A stretch of DNA of 29,195 bases from Smittium culicis (taxonomy: Eukaryota; Kickxellomycota; Harpellomycetes; Harpellales; Legeriomycetaceae): NCBI GenBank assembly GCA_001970855.1, contig LSSN01002699.1, positions 1-29,195 on the forward strand. The letters are read 5' to 3'. How positions within the stretch are numbered: position 1 is the first letter of the stretch; the number at the start of each line of letters is the position of its first letter. The position numbers and the translations under genes are program-made. The notes under the pieces were generated by a model. It searched no databases. It was not told the DNA's origin and saw nothing but the letters and a program-made list of their open reading frames with translations. Of this stretch, positions 1 through 10,926 are shown one piece after another.

Positions 1-102
1 TTTATAGTAAATATAACTTTTGAATTCACTTGCATTGCACTCTTGTAACCCAGATCTTGACACAAATATGTATAAAAATCTTTAGAAATTATGTAGTCTT
101 AG

Positions 103-911
103 AGAATTTTTTATTTAGAAAAAAATATTATTACAAGTATTAAATAGTATAGAATCACTAAATGGAATTTTGAAATATTACATGATAAACAGAGAAAATT
201 TGTTTTCTATTATTTATTGCCTATTATAAATAATAAATATTTGAGGCCAAAAATCTAAAGAGAGGCCAAAAAATACAATAAGTCTTGGTTAAATTTTCAA
301 AAATTTCAATTTAAGAAGCCAAAATATCTTTTAAATGGAGCTTCTAGAATTTCTGGTTTGAACCACTGTTGGAAGTAAGATTTTCTTAGACAAATACCAA
401 TTTAAAAAAGAATTTAAAATAAATATAAGTAGGAGTAGAATCGTTAAATAGATATCCGTTTTTATTGCAAACATCCTATCAAACAGCAATAACAATCATT
501 TTATACTAAAGAAAGCTATTCTCAATATTCGGAACCCCAAAAAAGTTAAAATATGACAATGGGGCTTGTTTTAAATTCTTTATTCTAAAAAATAATTACT
601 TAAGAAAATTTAGAATTGCATTAAAATGTATTCCACCAACCTGAATGATTCATCCTATAGACTGGATCAATTTCACTCTATAGTACGCTATTAATTGCAA
701 ACTTTGAGTTGATTATTCACGGTGGGAAAGCAAGTTTCAACAGAAGGTTACCGGTATGAGATGAAGAAGGTTTAATTTATGAGGATTCTCTAAAGTTCAT
801 CTATTTTTTGAAGTTGATGACATCTTGATAGAAAATTTCATTATAGGAAACAGTCCATATTCAATAGAAAGAATAATTGAAATAAATTTTATAATCGAAA
901 CGAGAGATTGA
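103..911 (+). pseudogene. Decayed Ty3/Gypsy-type retrotransposon integrase
   Basis: Integrase relic readable in two frames, with several in-frame stops. The first frame (about 103-428) holds a zinc-binding-like region: LHDK with the His codon at 181-183, then KYNKSWLNFQKFQ, where Trp (286-288) and Phe (295-297) sit at the CxxC spacing and look like lost cysteines. It continues into a DFLRQIPI segment from 379. After one frameshift the second frame (429-911) reads VGVESLNRYPF, then KLFSIFGTPKKLKYDNG. This matches the integrase core, with the first catalytic Asp replaced by Glu (438-440), the second Asp intact (555-557) and 39 codons between them. Further on, GFSKVHLFFEVDD (about 783-821) resembles the 'TGFSPFxLLxG' tail. 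The third catalytic residue is not clear. The element may continue left of the window. Non-functional; family assignment is by motif only. Confidence 0.8.
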
Positions 912-2251
912 AAGTTATGTATTTTCAAGCATTTAATTTAATTCAATATAATATTCAAAACATTAAATTTATCTGTAGTATAAAGGATCAAATCTTTAAT
1001 TTAATTTATCTCTTATTTGAAAAAATTCATAATAACAATAGTTATCCAAAGTTATTATAATATGAAATTTAAATAATATGAAAAATGAATCGACATTTAA
1101 TACACGTTTAGAAATATATACAATTTTTGGGTTCAAAATATAATTCAATCAGATAACGAAAAATTTTTTATAAATAAAATTATTAAAGACATTATCTAGC
1201 TGAACTTCCCTTCTCGATAAATAACTAGTGTTTTTTAGAAATTTTTATTTTGACTTTAGAAAAGTAACGTATTTTTGAGTCTCAATCTGAAAAGTTTTTT
1301 GTGATTTATAAGGAACGATAGAATGGATAGTCGTAAAGTAACGTAGAAAAGCGATAAAAATATAAGTGAACTTTATTGGGAATTAATGCCTGTCAGTTTT
1401 AAAAGAAGTATTTGGTGCAACTTTTATACTAAACGGATAAATTAGTATTTAATTTTAAACAGTGAGTCAAAAGTATAAAGACTAAAAATAGAATGACTAT
1501 GACTAAAATACTGAGCGAAAGCCTATTATTGACGGAATTTTTTAGAATCTTAGGAGGTTTATTTCCTTACCGAAAGATAATATTATCTCTATTTACATGT
1601 ACCATTTAAATATCAAACCATACAGCACACCAGTAAGTGGGGTTTAAATAGAGCTGTAAAATCTAAAAAAAAAAAAAACTTAATTTTGAAATTTATGAAT
1701 TAGCGATATATTAAATTGGGATAAAAATATTTCTACGGTATAATACGTACAGAACTTGAGAATAGAGTTTCTAAAAAAAGTATTACCGTTTTGAATGTTA
1801 TCTGAAAGACATCTGAAAATTTTGAGGACTTTTCAAATGCAAGTTTTTTAAATCAATTATCAAAGAGTAGTTTGTTTAAAGAGTGCTAATATCAAATGTT
1901 ATTATATTTATAGTAATACGAGGATTCTATAATGATCATAGAGCTTTAAAAGAAAAGTTTCGAATATAAGAAAAAAATATTAGACTATACGATTGATACT
2001 ACTATAGCAATTTATAATCGAAATAGAAAATCAAAGAAAGATCCGATACCTTTAATCCCTATTAATATGAAAGCTATAACTGATGGAGGGAATTATTTAA
2101 ATTATGTCTGACTTGATAGCTTAATACTATCCTAATATGTTCGTGAAAATATACCCAATACAACAAGTATATATTATGGATATATAAAAAATCATTCCCT
2201 TTATAACCCACATAAAGAAATATTCTGAAAGAATTGAAAATTTAACTTGAT
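912..2251. other. AT-rich stretch without an intact gene
   Basis: No supported gene. This may be the 3' continuation of the retrotransposon whose integrase relic precedes it, but no long terminal repeat could be recognised. A short plus-strand reading around 1513-1640 (PIIDGIF, then RFISLPKDNIISIYMY, then IKPYSTPVSGV, interrupted by stops) looks more protein-like than its surroundings and is described under findings. The rest is homopolymer-rich AT sequence. Confidence 0.5.
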
Positions 2252-2389
2252 TCAAAAACAAATAAATATATGTGAAGGGGTTTTCTTTTCGGCATACCCT
2301 TTTTTCTTAAGAACTATCGGCACGGTCAAATTATTTTGAATTTCCTGGAATGATTCTCGTTCAAGTTCAGCAGCATTTTCGGTAGTCAT
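2074..2389 (-). CDS. Possible small gene or gene remnant, unknown function
   Basis: A minus-strand ATG at 2389-2387 opens a 45-codon reading frame that begins MTTENAAELERESFQE and continues through NNLTVPIVLKKKG. It stops at 2254-2252. Composition is clearly richer in G+C and charged residues than the surrounding desert. The open frame extends 17 codons upstream of the ATG to 2440. A possible intron (donor GTATGCC at 2297, acceptor TTTCAG ending at 2225, 73 nt) would join the first 30 codons to a second open stretch ending at 2074 (80 residues in all). That second exon is aromatic, AT-driven and unconvincing. I do not recognise the family. It may be a transposon fragment or a small expressed protein. 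Confidence 0.25.
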
Positions 2390-2443
2390 TCTGTTGAGGT
2401 ATCTTGGTATAGAAAGAGTAAAATGGTATTTATAGTATAATTA

Positions 2444-5400
2444 AAAATAGATATTTTTATCATTTTTTTTATTAGGCTGCAATAAATTGATTGTTTTTAT
2501 TAGATAATGTATAGGAATATAAACTATATACTGTGCGTATAATTTAAGGCTTTAAGTTGAGTAATTTGACTTTAATAAAAATTCGTGATGCTTAGAAAAA
2601 TGTTAATATTCGATTTCCTCGGTATCTTTTTTCTATTAATCCGTCGACAGTGACTTTTATATCGGATTTTTTGTAGTAGATATTTTTAGATCAACATACC
2701 TTTTTATTTTTATTTTAGCTTACATTCAAACTTTATTTATTGTAAATAACTTATTCACTATTATACACTCTTTGTGATTTCTTTGTAAAAAGTTTCATTT
2801 CAACTGTCTTTGTAATATCCTTTTATTTGAGATGGTTCAATTAAATAATTATTTCAAAATCCTATTAAAAATCCTCATAAATAATTCTAAAACCAAGATT
2901 GAGATTAGTTAAACATATATATGGGATCCCGGTAAAATTTTAGTATCCCTGAAGGCATCTAATTAATTTATAAACGAAAAGGAAGGTTGAATTCTTGGGG
3001 AAGGGATAAGACTAAAATCTCGTTATTTCATGATTAAAAGATAGTTTGGTATGGCAAAATTTAATATATTGGTAATAATTTAAATTAACCAATCGGCGAT
3101 TCCTTTATGAAATCAGAGTTTTACGTGTAAAGAGTTTCAGTTTACGAATTTTTATACTTTATTAATTTCAATAATAAAATTCTAGAATTATTGAAGCAAT
3201 TAATACGTTTAAAGTGTAATAAATAAGTATAAAAATCAAAATTAATTTATAATTCCTCAAAAAATATTAAAAATTAATGAGTAATCAGCTCAATAATTTC
3301 AACTTGATTCAAAGAGTTTCTATGTTCAAAATCTCCCAGCTTATGAAAAAATAAACATCAAACCAAATTTTCTTGATAAAATAATTATTTGATGGTTTAT
3401 CAAATAAGCAAAAAATGAGGAAACAGGTTATAAAAAAAATCAGAAAAATAAATTAGTTCCACTGGATTGGTAAATGGCTTATATTTGATATGAATGATTT
3501 ATCCGGTCGAACAGTGTAATTAAAAACAAATTTTGTCAAAAAGCAGTTTAATTTTAATAGTTTCATACACATTTTTGTTTAATGAATTAAAAAAGCAAAA
3601 AAGTAATATTTTTGTTTTATCTATTAAAATTAGTCAAAATATATAAACCAATAAAATTAATTCTAGATTTTTAAAGAATAAGCAATGAAAATTTTCCAAT
3701 TATAATTAATTCTCTATTTATGATACTCATCCACTAAAAATAAAAAAATCAAGTAGATAAATTCTTGATATCCACGGTATGTATCCCAATTAAAATTGAA
3801 TACTATTTAAATGTGTATATTATTGAGTTTCAAAATCAAGTCACGTTAAAATAAAAAACACATATAGTGTATGAAAATCTTTAAAAAAATTAAGATTATT
3901 ACTTTGTATAAAAATAATCATTAAAATTTTTTGGTAATTATATTTTTATAATTTTCTATTTTACACTTAATTCTTGAATTTAATTTAATTTTCTTAATTA
4001 TTAAATTATAAATAAAAAATCGAATTTAATGTTTCAGATTATTATAAATAAAGACAAAATTTTTGAAAAATTCAAGTTATTCTAATAATTCAGGGTATAA
4101 ATTAAAGAAATTCGATATAACTGTTTATATTTTGCGTGAAATTTTATACATTCTAAAACAATTCTTTTATTTAGTAATTTTGAATTAAATAAGTAAAAAT
4201 TATGGGATAAATTTTTTTTGAATATTTCTGTATAGGTTAATATACTACATAAATAACAAAAGTGATTTTTTTTGGGATGTATACTACCAAAAAGATCTTT
4301 AATAAAATATTCAAATTGCACGAATCTATGATATTAATAATATTATTAATAGTTTTAATTTATATTTTAAATCACAGGGAATAGAAATTTTATTATTTTA
4401 ATTTGAGACAGTTATCAGAATTTGTAAATAATCTGATATACAATAATTAGATAAAATTAAATAAAATATAACCCTTCAAGTGTATTTAAATTAGTGTTTT
4501 TATTTACTTTTTTTTGCATCTTTAAGAACTGTTATCTCAACAGTACTTATAATTATATTTATTTCCAAAAAGGAGTATGCCTGATAAAATTTTCTGCCTT
4601 TTAAAAATTGTTCACATAAACAATATATATCCGTCCAGACGCAAATAGTATCAATAACAAAAAAAATGCTTTCTCAAATTTTTATTAACAATATAAAATC
4701 TTTCGGAGTTTTGGTTTTTCATTGTGGAATTAATAATTCCCTTTTTTTAAGGCCTTATATATCTGACTTTGACTAAATGAAAGTTTAATTCTTCTTTTTT
4801 TTATAGCCTGTGAGAATTTGAAGCTCGTTTTTTTGTTTTAAATTTATCATTTCATATCATTTTTGAAGTTCATGTTATAATAAGACGATATTAATCATTC
4901 AATACATTTACAGAAATATTTAAAATTTTAATTATGCTTAATTTTTTCCTGTTGGATTATTTATACTTTAATACCCTATTGAATCTATCCAAAAAAACTT
5001 TTTTTTTTTTGTTGAGTATGAAAATACGATATAGCCTTAATATAAAACGTCGTTTTTCTTGAAGTATAAATCATCTAATTCTTTTATAACAGCATTTAAA
5101 TCGCAAAATTTCATCCAATTTTTAAAAAACTATTTCAAGATCGCCAAATTTGGCGAAAGATGAATTTTTTTCAAGTATTTTTCAAGTATATTTTTAAAAA
5201 TAGGGTTAATTACTATTAGATTTGTCAAAATATTTTAGATAATGAAACCAGTAGCGAACTCTCATTGATTAATGATGAGAATAATAGACATCATTGGAAA
5301 AAGTTCATCTTGAAGGGTACATAATATAAAAGAATAAAAATCTTGGTTTTCTTTGATAACATATATTGGAAAAGGATAAAAAAATTTTTTATTATCTAAA

Positions 5401-8400
5401 ATTCAAGATATTATTTCAGGACGATTAATTATAATTAGCTTATATTTATAATATATAAGAATATTTTTGACTTCAGAAACCAGTTTTATCAAGCTTATTG
5501 ACATAAAATAATAACCTAAGATTATTTAAATTTGATAAATAAGATGCCACGAATGTCTCTCCAGTAAAATAATTTAAATTTATCAAAGTAAAAATATTAG
5601 TGGAGTCAACAAAAGTGGTTTTATTGATTATCCGTTCTTTCCCTGATCTATTTTCTAGATATACTAATCGTTTTATAAATTTTCACCTCATATCTGTTAT
5701 TTATCGAGATAATATATATATTTACCAAATTTTTAAACAGTTTTTTGAGGTTTAAGATGTCTTTTTTTTCTTCTTCATCTCTTCACTTAAACATTTATTA
5801 TTGTATATGATCATCATATAAGTCCATTTTTTTCCGTCTTAAAAATTCCAAATCTTTTGGTTCCAGGAAACTTGAAATTTGCAATATTTGTCCAATAATA
5901 CACTGTTGACAAATAAATTTTAAAATTTTTTTAGTAAATTTCTTTCCAAAAATTAAAATGCTCTGTAATTAAACATTCTTTTTTATCCTGATATTTTTTT
6001 AAAATCTGTATTCGAAATTTAAAAAGTTTCTAGTGTTTACTATTATTTTTGTATATGAATAAGTAGAATATTAAATAAAATACATTAATTATCTATTATA
6101 GTATACAGCGAAGTTTAGATAAATTCTGTTGAAACATAAGAGCAATTAAAAATTATCAATTAAAATAATAGCGTATTATATTGTTATAATGTTCTATTTT
6201 TTTTTTTTTAGAATTATTTTGATATCTACTGTACTTATTGTCGATTATTCAATGCTTTAACAGTGTGATCACTTTAATTTTATCATATAAAATGATTGCT
6301 GATTATAATTAGATAAAATAACGATTTTACTGACCATAATTAGATATAACAAAAATTTTACTATTTTTTTTTGCTTAGTTGGTTCATTAAACAAAAAATA
6401 GATTGAATTTTTTACAATTGGACTGCTTTTCGTACATTTTGATTTTTTTTTTTTCCCCACAATTTGACATATTTTTATGAGCTAACCGTTTTTTATTAGA
6501 TTTTTATTTTTAATTTTTTTTTTTTGAAAAAAACAATTATTTTATTATTAATAAAAATTTATATAAATTTTAATAACTCGAACTGATTAAAGTAACGAGG
6601 CAAGATTTGGAATGCAAATTAATAAAAATTGAGTTGAAAAGTAGTATTTATGAACTGTCAAAGGTTTAATTAGTTCGAAATAATGAATAAACTATGGTAA
6701 TTAAAAAAGCCTATGAGAAATATGAAAATGAATCTAATATCGAGCTTTTTTAGCTTTATTTAATTAGTAATAATTTCTGCCTCGAAAACAGTTTTATTGA
6801 AAATATAAATAAAAGCTGATATAAACCAATTAATTCTGTTATCGAAATGAATTCAAATTATAATATCTTACAAGCTTTTCATTTGAATTTTTGTTGATTT
6901 ATAAAAAACGGCTGAAAATATAATCATATTAAAAAATAAATAAAAATATGCACTTTATTATCATTTTAAATAGATTAGCTGTTTTATTTAAATGTCTTGT
7001 AAATTTTTTTTATCCAAGTTGTAATGATAGAGTTTTTAATAAATTAATAATTAGAATTAATTATTAAATGCTGTACTAATTCATGAGTTTTATCAGATAT
7101 TCAGTAATAGTTTTAATATCATTAATTTTAACAATATACAGCACATTTAAAAAGCTGAGAATATCAAGATAGCTAAATAATAATAAAGTTTCAATACCGT
7201 TTAAAGAAAATGAAGATCAATTAAGCTAAAAATTTAATATGAAATATATGAATTTGATTTATTATACGTCATTGATGGTTATAATGGACTGGCGGATATA
7301 AATACGTTTGATACATAAAGTTTGAATTGGATAATTTAAGTTAAATTATATACACTATTATTACCCATTTATCAGCACTTTCTATCGAGTTTTCAAGTCA
7401 AATATATTAAAAACAATCTATATTATATTTGTTGTATAAGTGTCAACAAAACATTATTTGCCGTATAGCGACTAAGATCTGCAAGGAAAAATGTCTTACA
7501 GAATAGAATTTCGGTTAGGTGTTTGAATCAACGTCTTTCATATTACAATATTTATAGAATATGTTAGGATTATAAAAGCTGATTTTAGAAAATATTCTCA
7601 ACTTTTCATCAGAAGTATCTTTATTTCTAGCTAATAAGACTAATTTTTAAAAATATTACACTTTACATTATCTTCAATTATAATATATTTTAAGCGCTAA
7701 AACTAAAAAAATTAAAAACGTCGAAATTGTAATTTAAAGCACTTCAAAATAACCAATAAATACATGCCATCACATATTAGACACATTTTTTATGATTTTT
7801 TAGTTAAAGTCTAAATATTCTATAGCGTTCAGAAAATTATATATTTTATTCTGATTACAAAAAATAAGCATAAAAATAATAAAAAAAGGGGTTACTAGTG
7901 TATTTAATTCAAAACTCGATTTATTTCCAGTATCATCACCTATAAGGAGATAGCTCAAAAGTACAAATTGTGTTATAAGAACGAGAATATTACAAAAAAT
8001 TAGATTTGATAGTGTTATTGGTGGTAAGTATTAGTTTAAATTGATCGATTAACGATAAAGATCAATTTTATTTATTTTGTATAAAATATTGTGATAATAA
8101 AATTACAAAAATTTTCTTTTCAATAATCTGTATCAGTGTATTGTTTTATAATCGAAATTTTTTTAGCTACAAATAATTTAATTCGAAAAATGTTCAATGA
8201 ATAAAATTTTATACTATTCTGAGAAGCGAATTAAAATAATTCTAGAGAATATTACACTTTTAACCTCTAAGATAATTGTTTTTGCAATTCTAGCCTAATA
8301 AGGCTTATTCTTTAGTAACAGAAATTTCATTTTAAATTTTTTTATTTAGAAATTTGGGTTGAAAGGGATAAAATATCTTGATTTCTAATTATACATTCTG

Positions 8401-8703
8401 TATTGCATACTTATTGTAAAAAAAAAAACGTTTATAGGGAGATTTTTATTAGAACTTTGGTTAATTATTATTAATTTTGTGTATGTCAATATTATAATAA
8501 TTATTGAATCATAATAGTTTTAAGAAATTCATTTATTTTATTTATTGTATAAAAACAGTGCTATGAAAATTAAAATTCAAAAGTTTGAATGGAATTATAG
8601 AAAACCATTAGAGCAGATCATTGAAGGTTTAGTGATTCTTCAGCTGCTTCTTAAAGCATCATTACGCCTATGTAATCACAGTGCGTAATATTTGCTTTAT
8701 ACG
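2444..8703. other. AT-rich gene desert
   Basis: About 6.3 kb of A/T-rich sequence full of homopolymer runs and stops in all frames. I see no tRNA, rRNA or intact protein gene. Two longer minus-strand open frames (4082-4321 and 6269-6460) translate into Lys/Asn/Ile/Phe/Tyr-rich text expected from AT-rich noncoding DNA. A 16-bp perfect palindrome lies at 5141-5156. A few short coding-like islands (for example 3430-3530 and 7260-7310, plus strand) may be fossils of transposons. A 41-codon plus-strand open frame lies at 8563-8688 (contains LEQIIEGLVILQLLLKASL) and is not recognised. Confidence 0.6.
5141..5156. repeat. 16-bp perfect palindrome
   Basis: TCGCCAAATTTGGCGA is its own reverse complement. 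It is notably GC-containing at both ends for this desert. It could be a binding site or a chance palindrome; there is no gene next to it. Confidence 0.5.
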
Positions 8704-8717
8704 TTAGCCAACTTTCT
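8704..8717. repeat. Target-site duplication, left copy
   Basis: TTAGCCAACTTTCT, repeated exactly at 8880-8893 on the other side of the 162-bp poly(A)-tailed insert. A 14-bp perfect flanking duplication is typical of target-primed reverse transcription. Confidence 0.85.
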
Positions 8718-8879
8718 TTTTTTTTTGTCTCAGAGAGTTTATTAAACATAATTTAAAAGTATACAAAAACTAATAAAAAAATATTTAAAAAGTTAAAAAA
8801 ATATTAAAAAAATAATTTTTCAACCGACCCCCCTCCGCCGCTCTAGCAGCTCCATACCCACTGGGCATTGGTTCAAGGA
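8718..8879 (-). mobile_element. 5'-truncated non-LTR retroelement (LINE/SINE-like), copy 1
   Basis: A 162-bp insertion in minus orientation, flanked by a perfect 14-bp target-site duplication. In its own sense direction it starts at 8879 and contains a G+C-rich block (8821-8873) that can be read up to a TGA (8822-8820). An AT-rich tail follows with an AATAAA-type signal (in TTTAATAAACTCTCTGAGAC), then an A9 tail (8726-8718). The poly(A) tail, short length and duplication show it arrived by retrotransposition. A second copy, about as long, is at 12577-12749. It could be the 3' end of a LINE, a SINE, or a processed copy of an abundant mRNA. No RNA polymerase III promoter is convincing, so the LINE 3' end is my first choice. 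Confidence 0.8.
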
Positions 8880-8893
8880 TTAGCCAACTTTCT
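8880..8893. repeat. Target-site duplication, right copy
   Basis: TTAGCCAACTTTCT, identical to 8704-8717, bounding the retroelement insertion. Confidence 0.85.
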
Positions 8894-9014
8894 AATTTTA
8901 GAATTAAGTAACTAAATAAAAATAAAGTTTTTGTATATTTGTTTTAGTTGAAATTTTTTCCTTTTATTTATTTTTCATGATCATTTTAAATATAAAAGAT
9001 GAGTGGAACTAAAA

Positions 9015-9279
9015 TCAATCAAGGTTGCTTTTATACTCTTCGTATTCGTACTTTGCGTTTGAATACGCTTTACTAACAATAGTTGCCAGCGGAAGAATAT
9101 TAATTAATAAAATACTGCTATTATTACAGTAGCACTATAATAAAATAAACAACATAACACTAATATAAAAAGTAATACAGTGACAATATAGAAATTGATG
9201 CAACTATTATTTACGAGTGGATTTCATAATTATCTATTCAATAATAACGCACGTAATTGTTGTTCGCACGCTTATTACC
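9015..9279 (-). pseudogene. Possible last exon(s) of an unrecognised gene or remnant
   Basis: A minus-strand frame from 9134 to a TGA at 9017-9015 encodes 39 residues that include INILPLATIVSKAYS and NAKYEYEEYKSNLD, a hydrophobic stretch followed by a charged C-terminus. A pyrimidine/AT-rich acceptor (TTTTATTATAG) lies directly before it. Upstream, FGNVAKHQ ends at 9279 just before a GTAATAAG donor. Joining the two (intron 9278-9135, 144 nt) keeps the frame. No start codon or further upstream exon was found before the MAPEG gene. The composition is well above the AT background, so this is either a decayed gene or the end of a real spliced gene. Family not recognised. Confidence 0.25.
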
Positions 9280-9469
9280 TGATGTTTAGCAACATTACCA
9301 AAACTGTACAACAATTTCTATTCAAATGATTTATTAAATCTGCGGTTTTATATCAAACATCGCAGTTTCAGTTTATTTGAATATCAATCTGTTTAATCAA
9401 TTAAATTTATTTAGTATTTCATATATTACAGCTTGTTATAGCATAGTATAATATGTTTATACAAAATTT

Positions 9470-9482
9470 GGGGGGGGGGGGG
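9470..9482 (+). repeat. G13 homopolymer
   Basis: Thirteen consecutive G in otherwise AT-rich DNA. Such tracts are unstable in length and error-prone in sequencing, so the exact count should not be trusted. Confidence 0.7.
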
Positions 9483-9759
9483 TTATGATATTATTTTATG
9501 CAATAATAGAGTATTTACCAGATGAAGGGATGGATAAGCGATTAATTGGTAAATTTATAATTAATTAAACAATGGTATAAAGAGGTGATAATTCAAATAT
9601 TTGCTATAAAAATTCCTCTTAATCTATGTTTCTAATCGAATATGTAAAAAATAATAAAATTTTAAGTGTGTAGGGATGAGCTTTAAAACTTTTATTTAAA
9701 GTTAGCGAGTAAAAAAGAAGTATAGTATAAGTTAAAAAATTTTAAAGAGAAAATACTTC

Positions 9760-10203
9760 TCATTTCTTAGATAAAACATGATATATTCCAACAAGACTGG
9801 CTATAAGATTGGTTACTAGACCTGCATCGAGAATAAAAACTCCTACCAGTCTTCCACTAGCACCTCTACTAGCGTATCCAAGACCATAAATGAATCGACC
9901 GAGGATATATACAGCACCAGAGATTGCAGAGAGTTTGGGGTAAAAGAGACCGCTTACGAGAGTGGTAATAGTGGCAATAGGAAGTCCCTCGACATAGTTT
10001 TGGTGAACGCGCATGACATTATTGAATTCAAGCCATTGTTCTTCGTTAAGCTTTGACGAGAAGCGACCACTTCCCATATCTGGGTATTCGACTCCGAATT
10101 TTTTGCGGGCGGCGACTACAGAGAGCCCTGCCATGCTGCATTGAAAGCTCATAGCAGTGACGGCTAGTAAATTCCAAGCATATTGAGTTCCGATAGAAAT
10201 CAT
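9760..10203 (-). CDS. MAPEG-family membrane protein, microsomal glutathione S-transferase 3-like
   Basis: An intronless 147-residue integral membrane protein, close to the usual 140-155 residues of MGST3. Four membrane segments are visible at about 8-30, 71-89, 92-110 and 119-144. The family motif FNNVMRVHQNYVEG (60-73) matches the MGST3 'FNCxQRxHQN' signature that contributes to glutathione binding, and RFIYGLGYASR (103-113) matches the conserved Arg/Tyr region before the last helix. KKFGVEYPDM (34-43) is also typical. Known members act in ER or outer mitochondrial membranes, conjugating glutathione to lipophilic electrophiles or reducing lipid peroxides. The start at 10203 gives the expected short N-terminus before helix 1, and the stop is TGA. 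The gene is isolated, with AT-rich DNA on both sides. The family is secure; the substrate is not. Confidence 0.92.
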   Translation of the reverse strand: MISIGTQYAWNLLAVTAMSFQCSMAGLSVVAARKKFGVEYPDMGSGRFSSKLNEEQWLEFNNVMRVHQNYVEGLPIATITTLVSGLFYPKLSAISGAVYILGRFIYGLGYASRGASGRLVGVFILDAGLVTNLIASLVGIYHVLSKK

Positions 10204-10727
10204 GATATAAAACTGATTTTTATTTTGATATTAAGATAGTACAGCGGTCGGTAAATTGAAATAAAAAAATAATCTTGAAGTTGGAAAGGAAACTTTAGTA
10301 TGGGCTGCGCTCATAGAATTTATGCTATTGATTTCTTATTTCATTTACCTTTTAATATTTTTTTTGATTTATGAACTAAGTACACAATCATAGCCAATGG
10401 CAAGTGTAAACGCAAGTTTTTAAAGTGTTTATTTTCTTTTTACATCTCAATTTAATCCACGAAGAATTTCAATTTGGGAAATCCTATGCGGAAATCAGGC
10501 TTATTTTCTTTGGAAAGCTATTTGTTTGATTATTTTAGGTAAAGCTATTGGTTGTATTAGATTATCTATTCGATATTAACACTAGTAAGATTTAAAAACA
10601 AAACTTAAGCTGAAAAGTAGGAAATTTAAGTAGAATTTGTTCCTTTCTTCGAATAGTCTCCCATATAAATTAAACCCCATTTTCACACCATTAAAATTAT
10701 TTGGGCTAGAGTATCAGGAAAGAATAA
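10204..10727. other. AT-rich spacer upstream of the MAPEG gene
   Basis: Presumably contains the MAPEG promoter in its first few hundred bases, but no clear element can be named. A plus-strand open frame at 10424-10579 (51 residues, no ATG at its start, containing RRISIWEILCGNQAYFLWKA) has unusually protein-like composition. It may be a decayed coding fragment; it is not recognised. Confidence 0.45.
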
Positions 10728-10731
10728 TTAA

Positions 10732-10922
10732 CCCTTTCAGGGGCGGTTGGCCTTTTTTGAACTACCAAAATTATCCAACCAAACGAACTCATGATAAATA
10801 AATATATGATAATAATAAATTGTTGGCTGATAAATTATAAATATCCAATACCAAATTTATATAATATAGTTTATCCAATTATGATTTTTAAATTTATTTA
10901 AGAGTGCTGACCCCGGAAAGGG
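10732..10922. mobile_element. piggyBac-type MITE, copy 1
   Basis: A 191-bp element flanked on both sides by TTAA (10728-10731 and 10923-10926), the target duplication used by piggyBac transposases. Terminal inverted repeats: left CCCTTTCAGGGGC (10732-10744), right GACCCCGGAAAGGG (10909-10922), matching apart from one mismatch and one indel. The 5'-CCC start is characteristic of piggyBac ends. The interior is AT-rich and noncoding, so it is a non-autonomous element needing a transposase in trans. A related copy lies at 12856-13043. Confidence 0.82.
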
Positions 10923-10926
10923 TTAA

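Larger units (their letters stand above)
8894..9759. other. AT-rich spacer with a coding-like island
   Basis: The 3' flank of the MAPEG gene. It is AT-rich except for a G+C-raised block at about 9015-9330, which reads as protein on the minus strand (separate entry), and a run of 13 G at 9470-9482. No RNA gene was seen. Confidence 0.5.

Noticed and set aside
330..380. GGTTCAAACC on the minus strand as a tRNA B-box
   Set aside because: No T-stem pairing and no acceptor or anticodon arm around it; the region is explained by the integrase relic.
4082..4321. 79-codon minus-strand open frame
   Set aside because: Composition is dominated by Lys, Asn, Ile, Phe, Tyr and Leu, as expected by chance in 80% AT DNA; no motif, no neighbouring gene context.
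6269..6460. 63-codon minus-strand open frame
   Set aside because: Poly-Lys start from an A/T homopolymer and no recognisable domain; consistent with noise.
8860..8880. GGTTCAAGGATT at the retroelement edge as an RNA polymerase III B-box
   Set aside because: It reads into the flank, lacks the final C of the consensus, and is not kept in the second copy.
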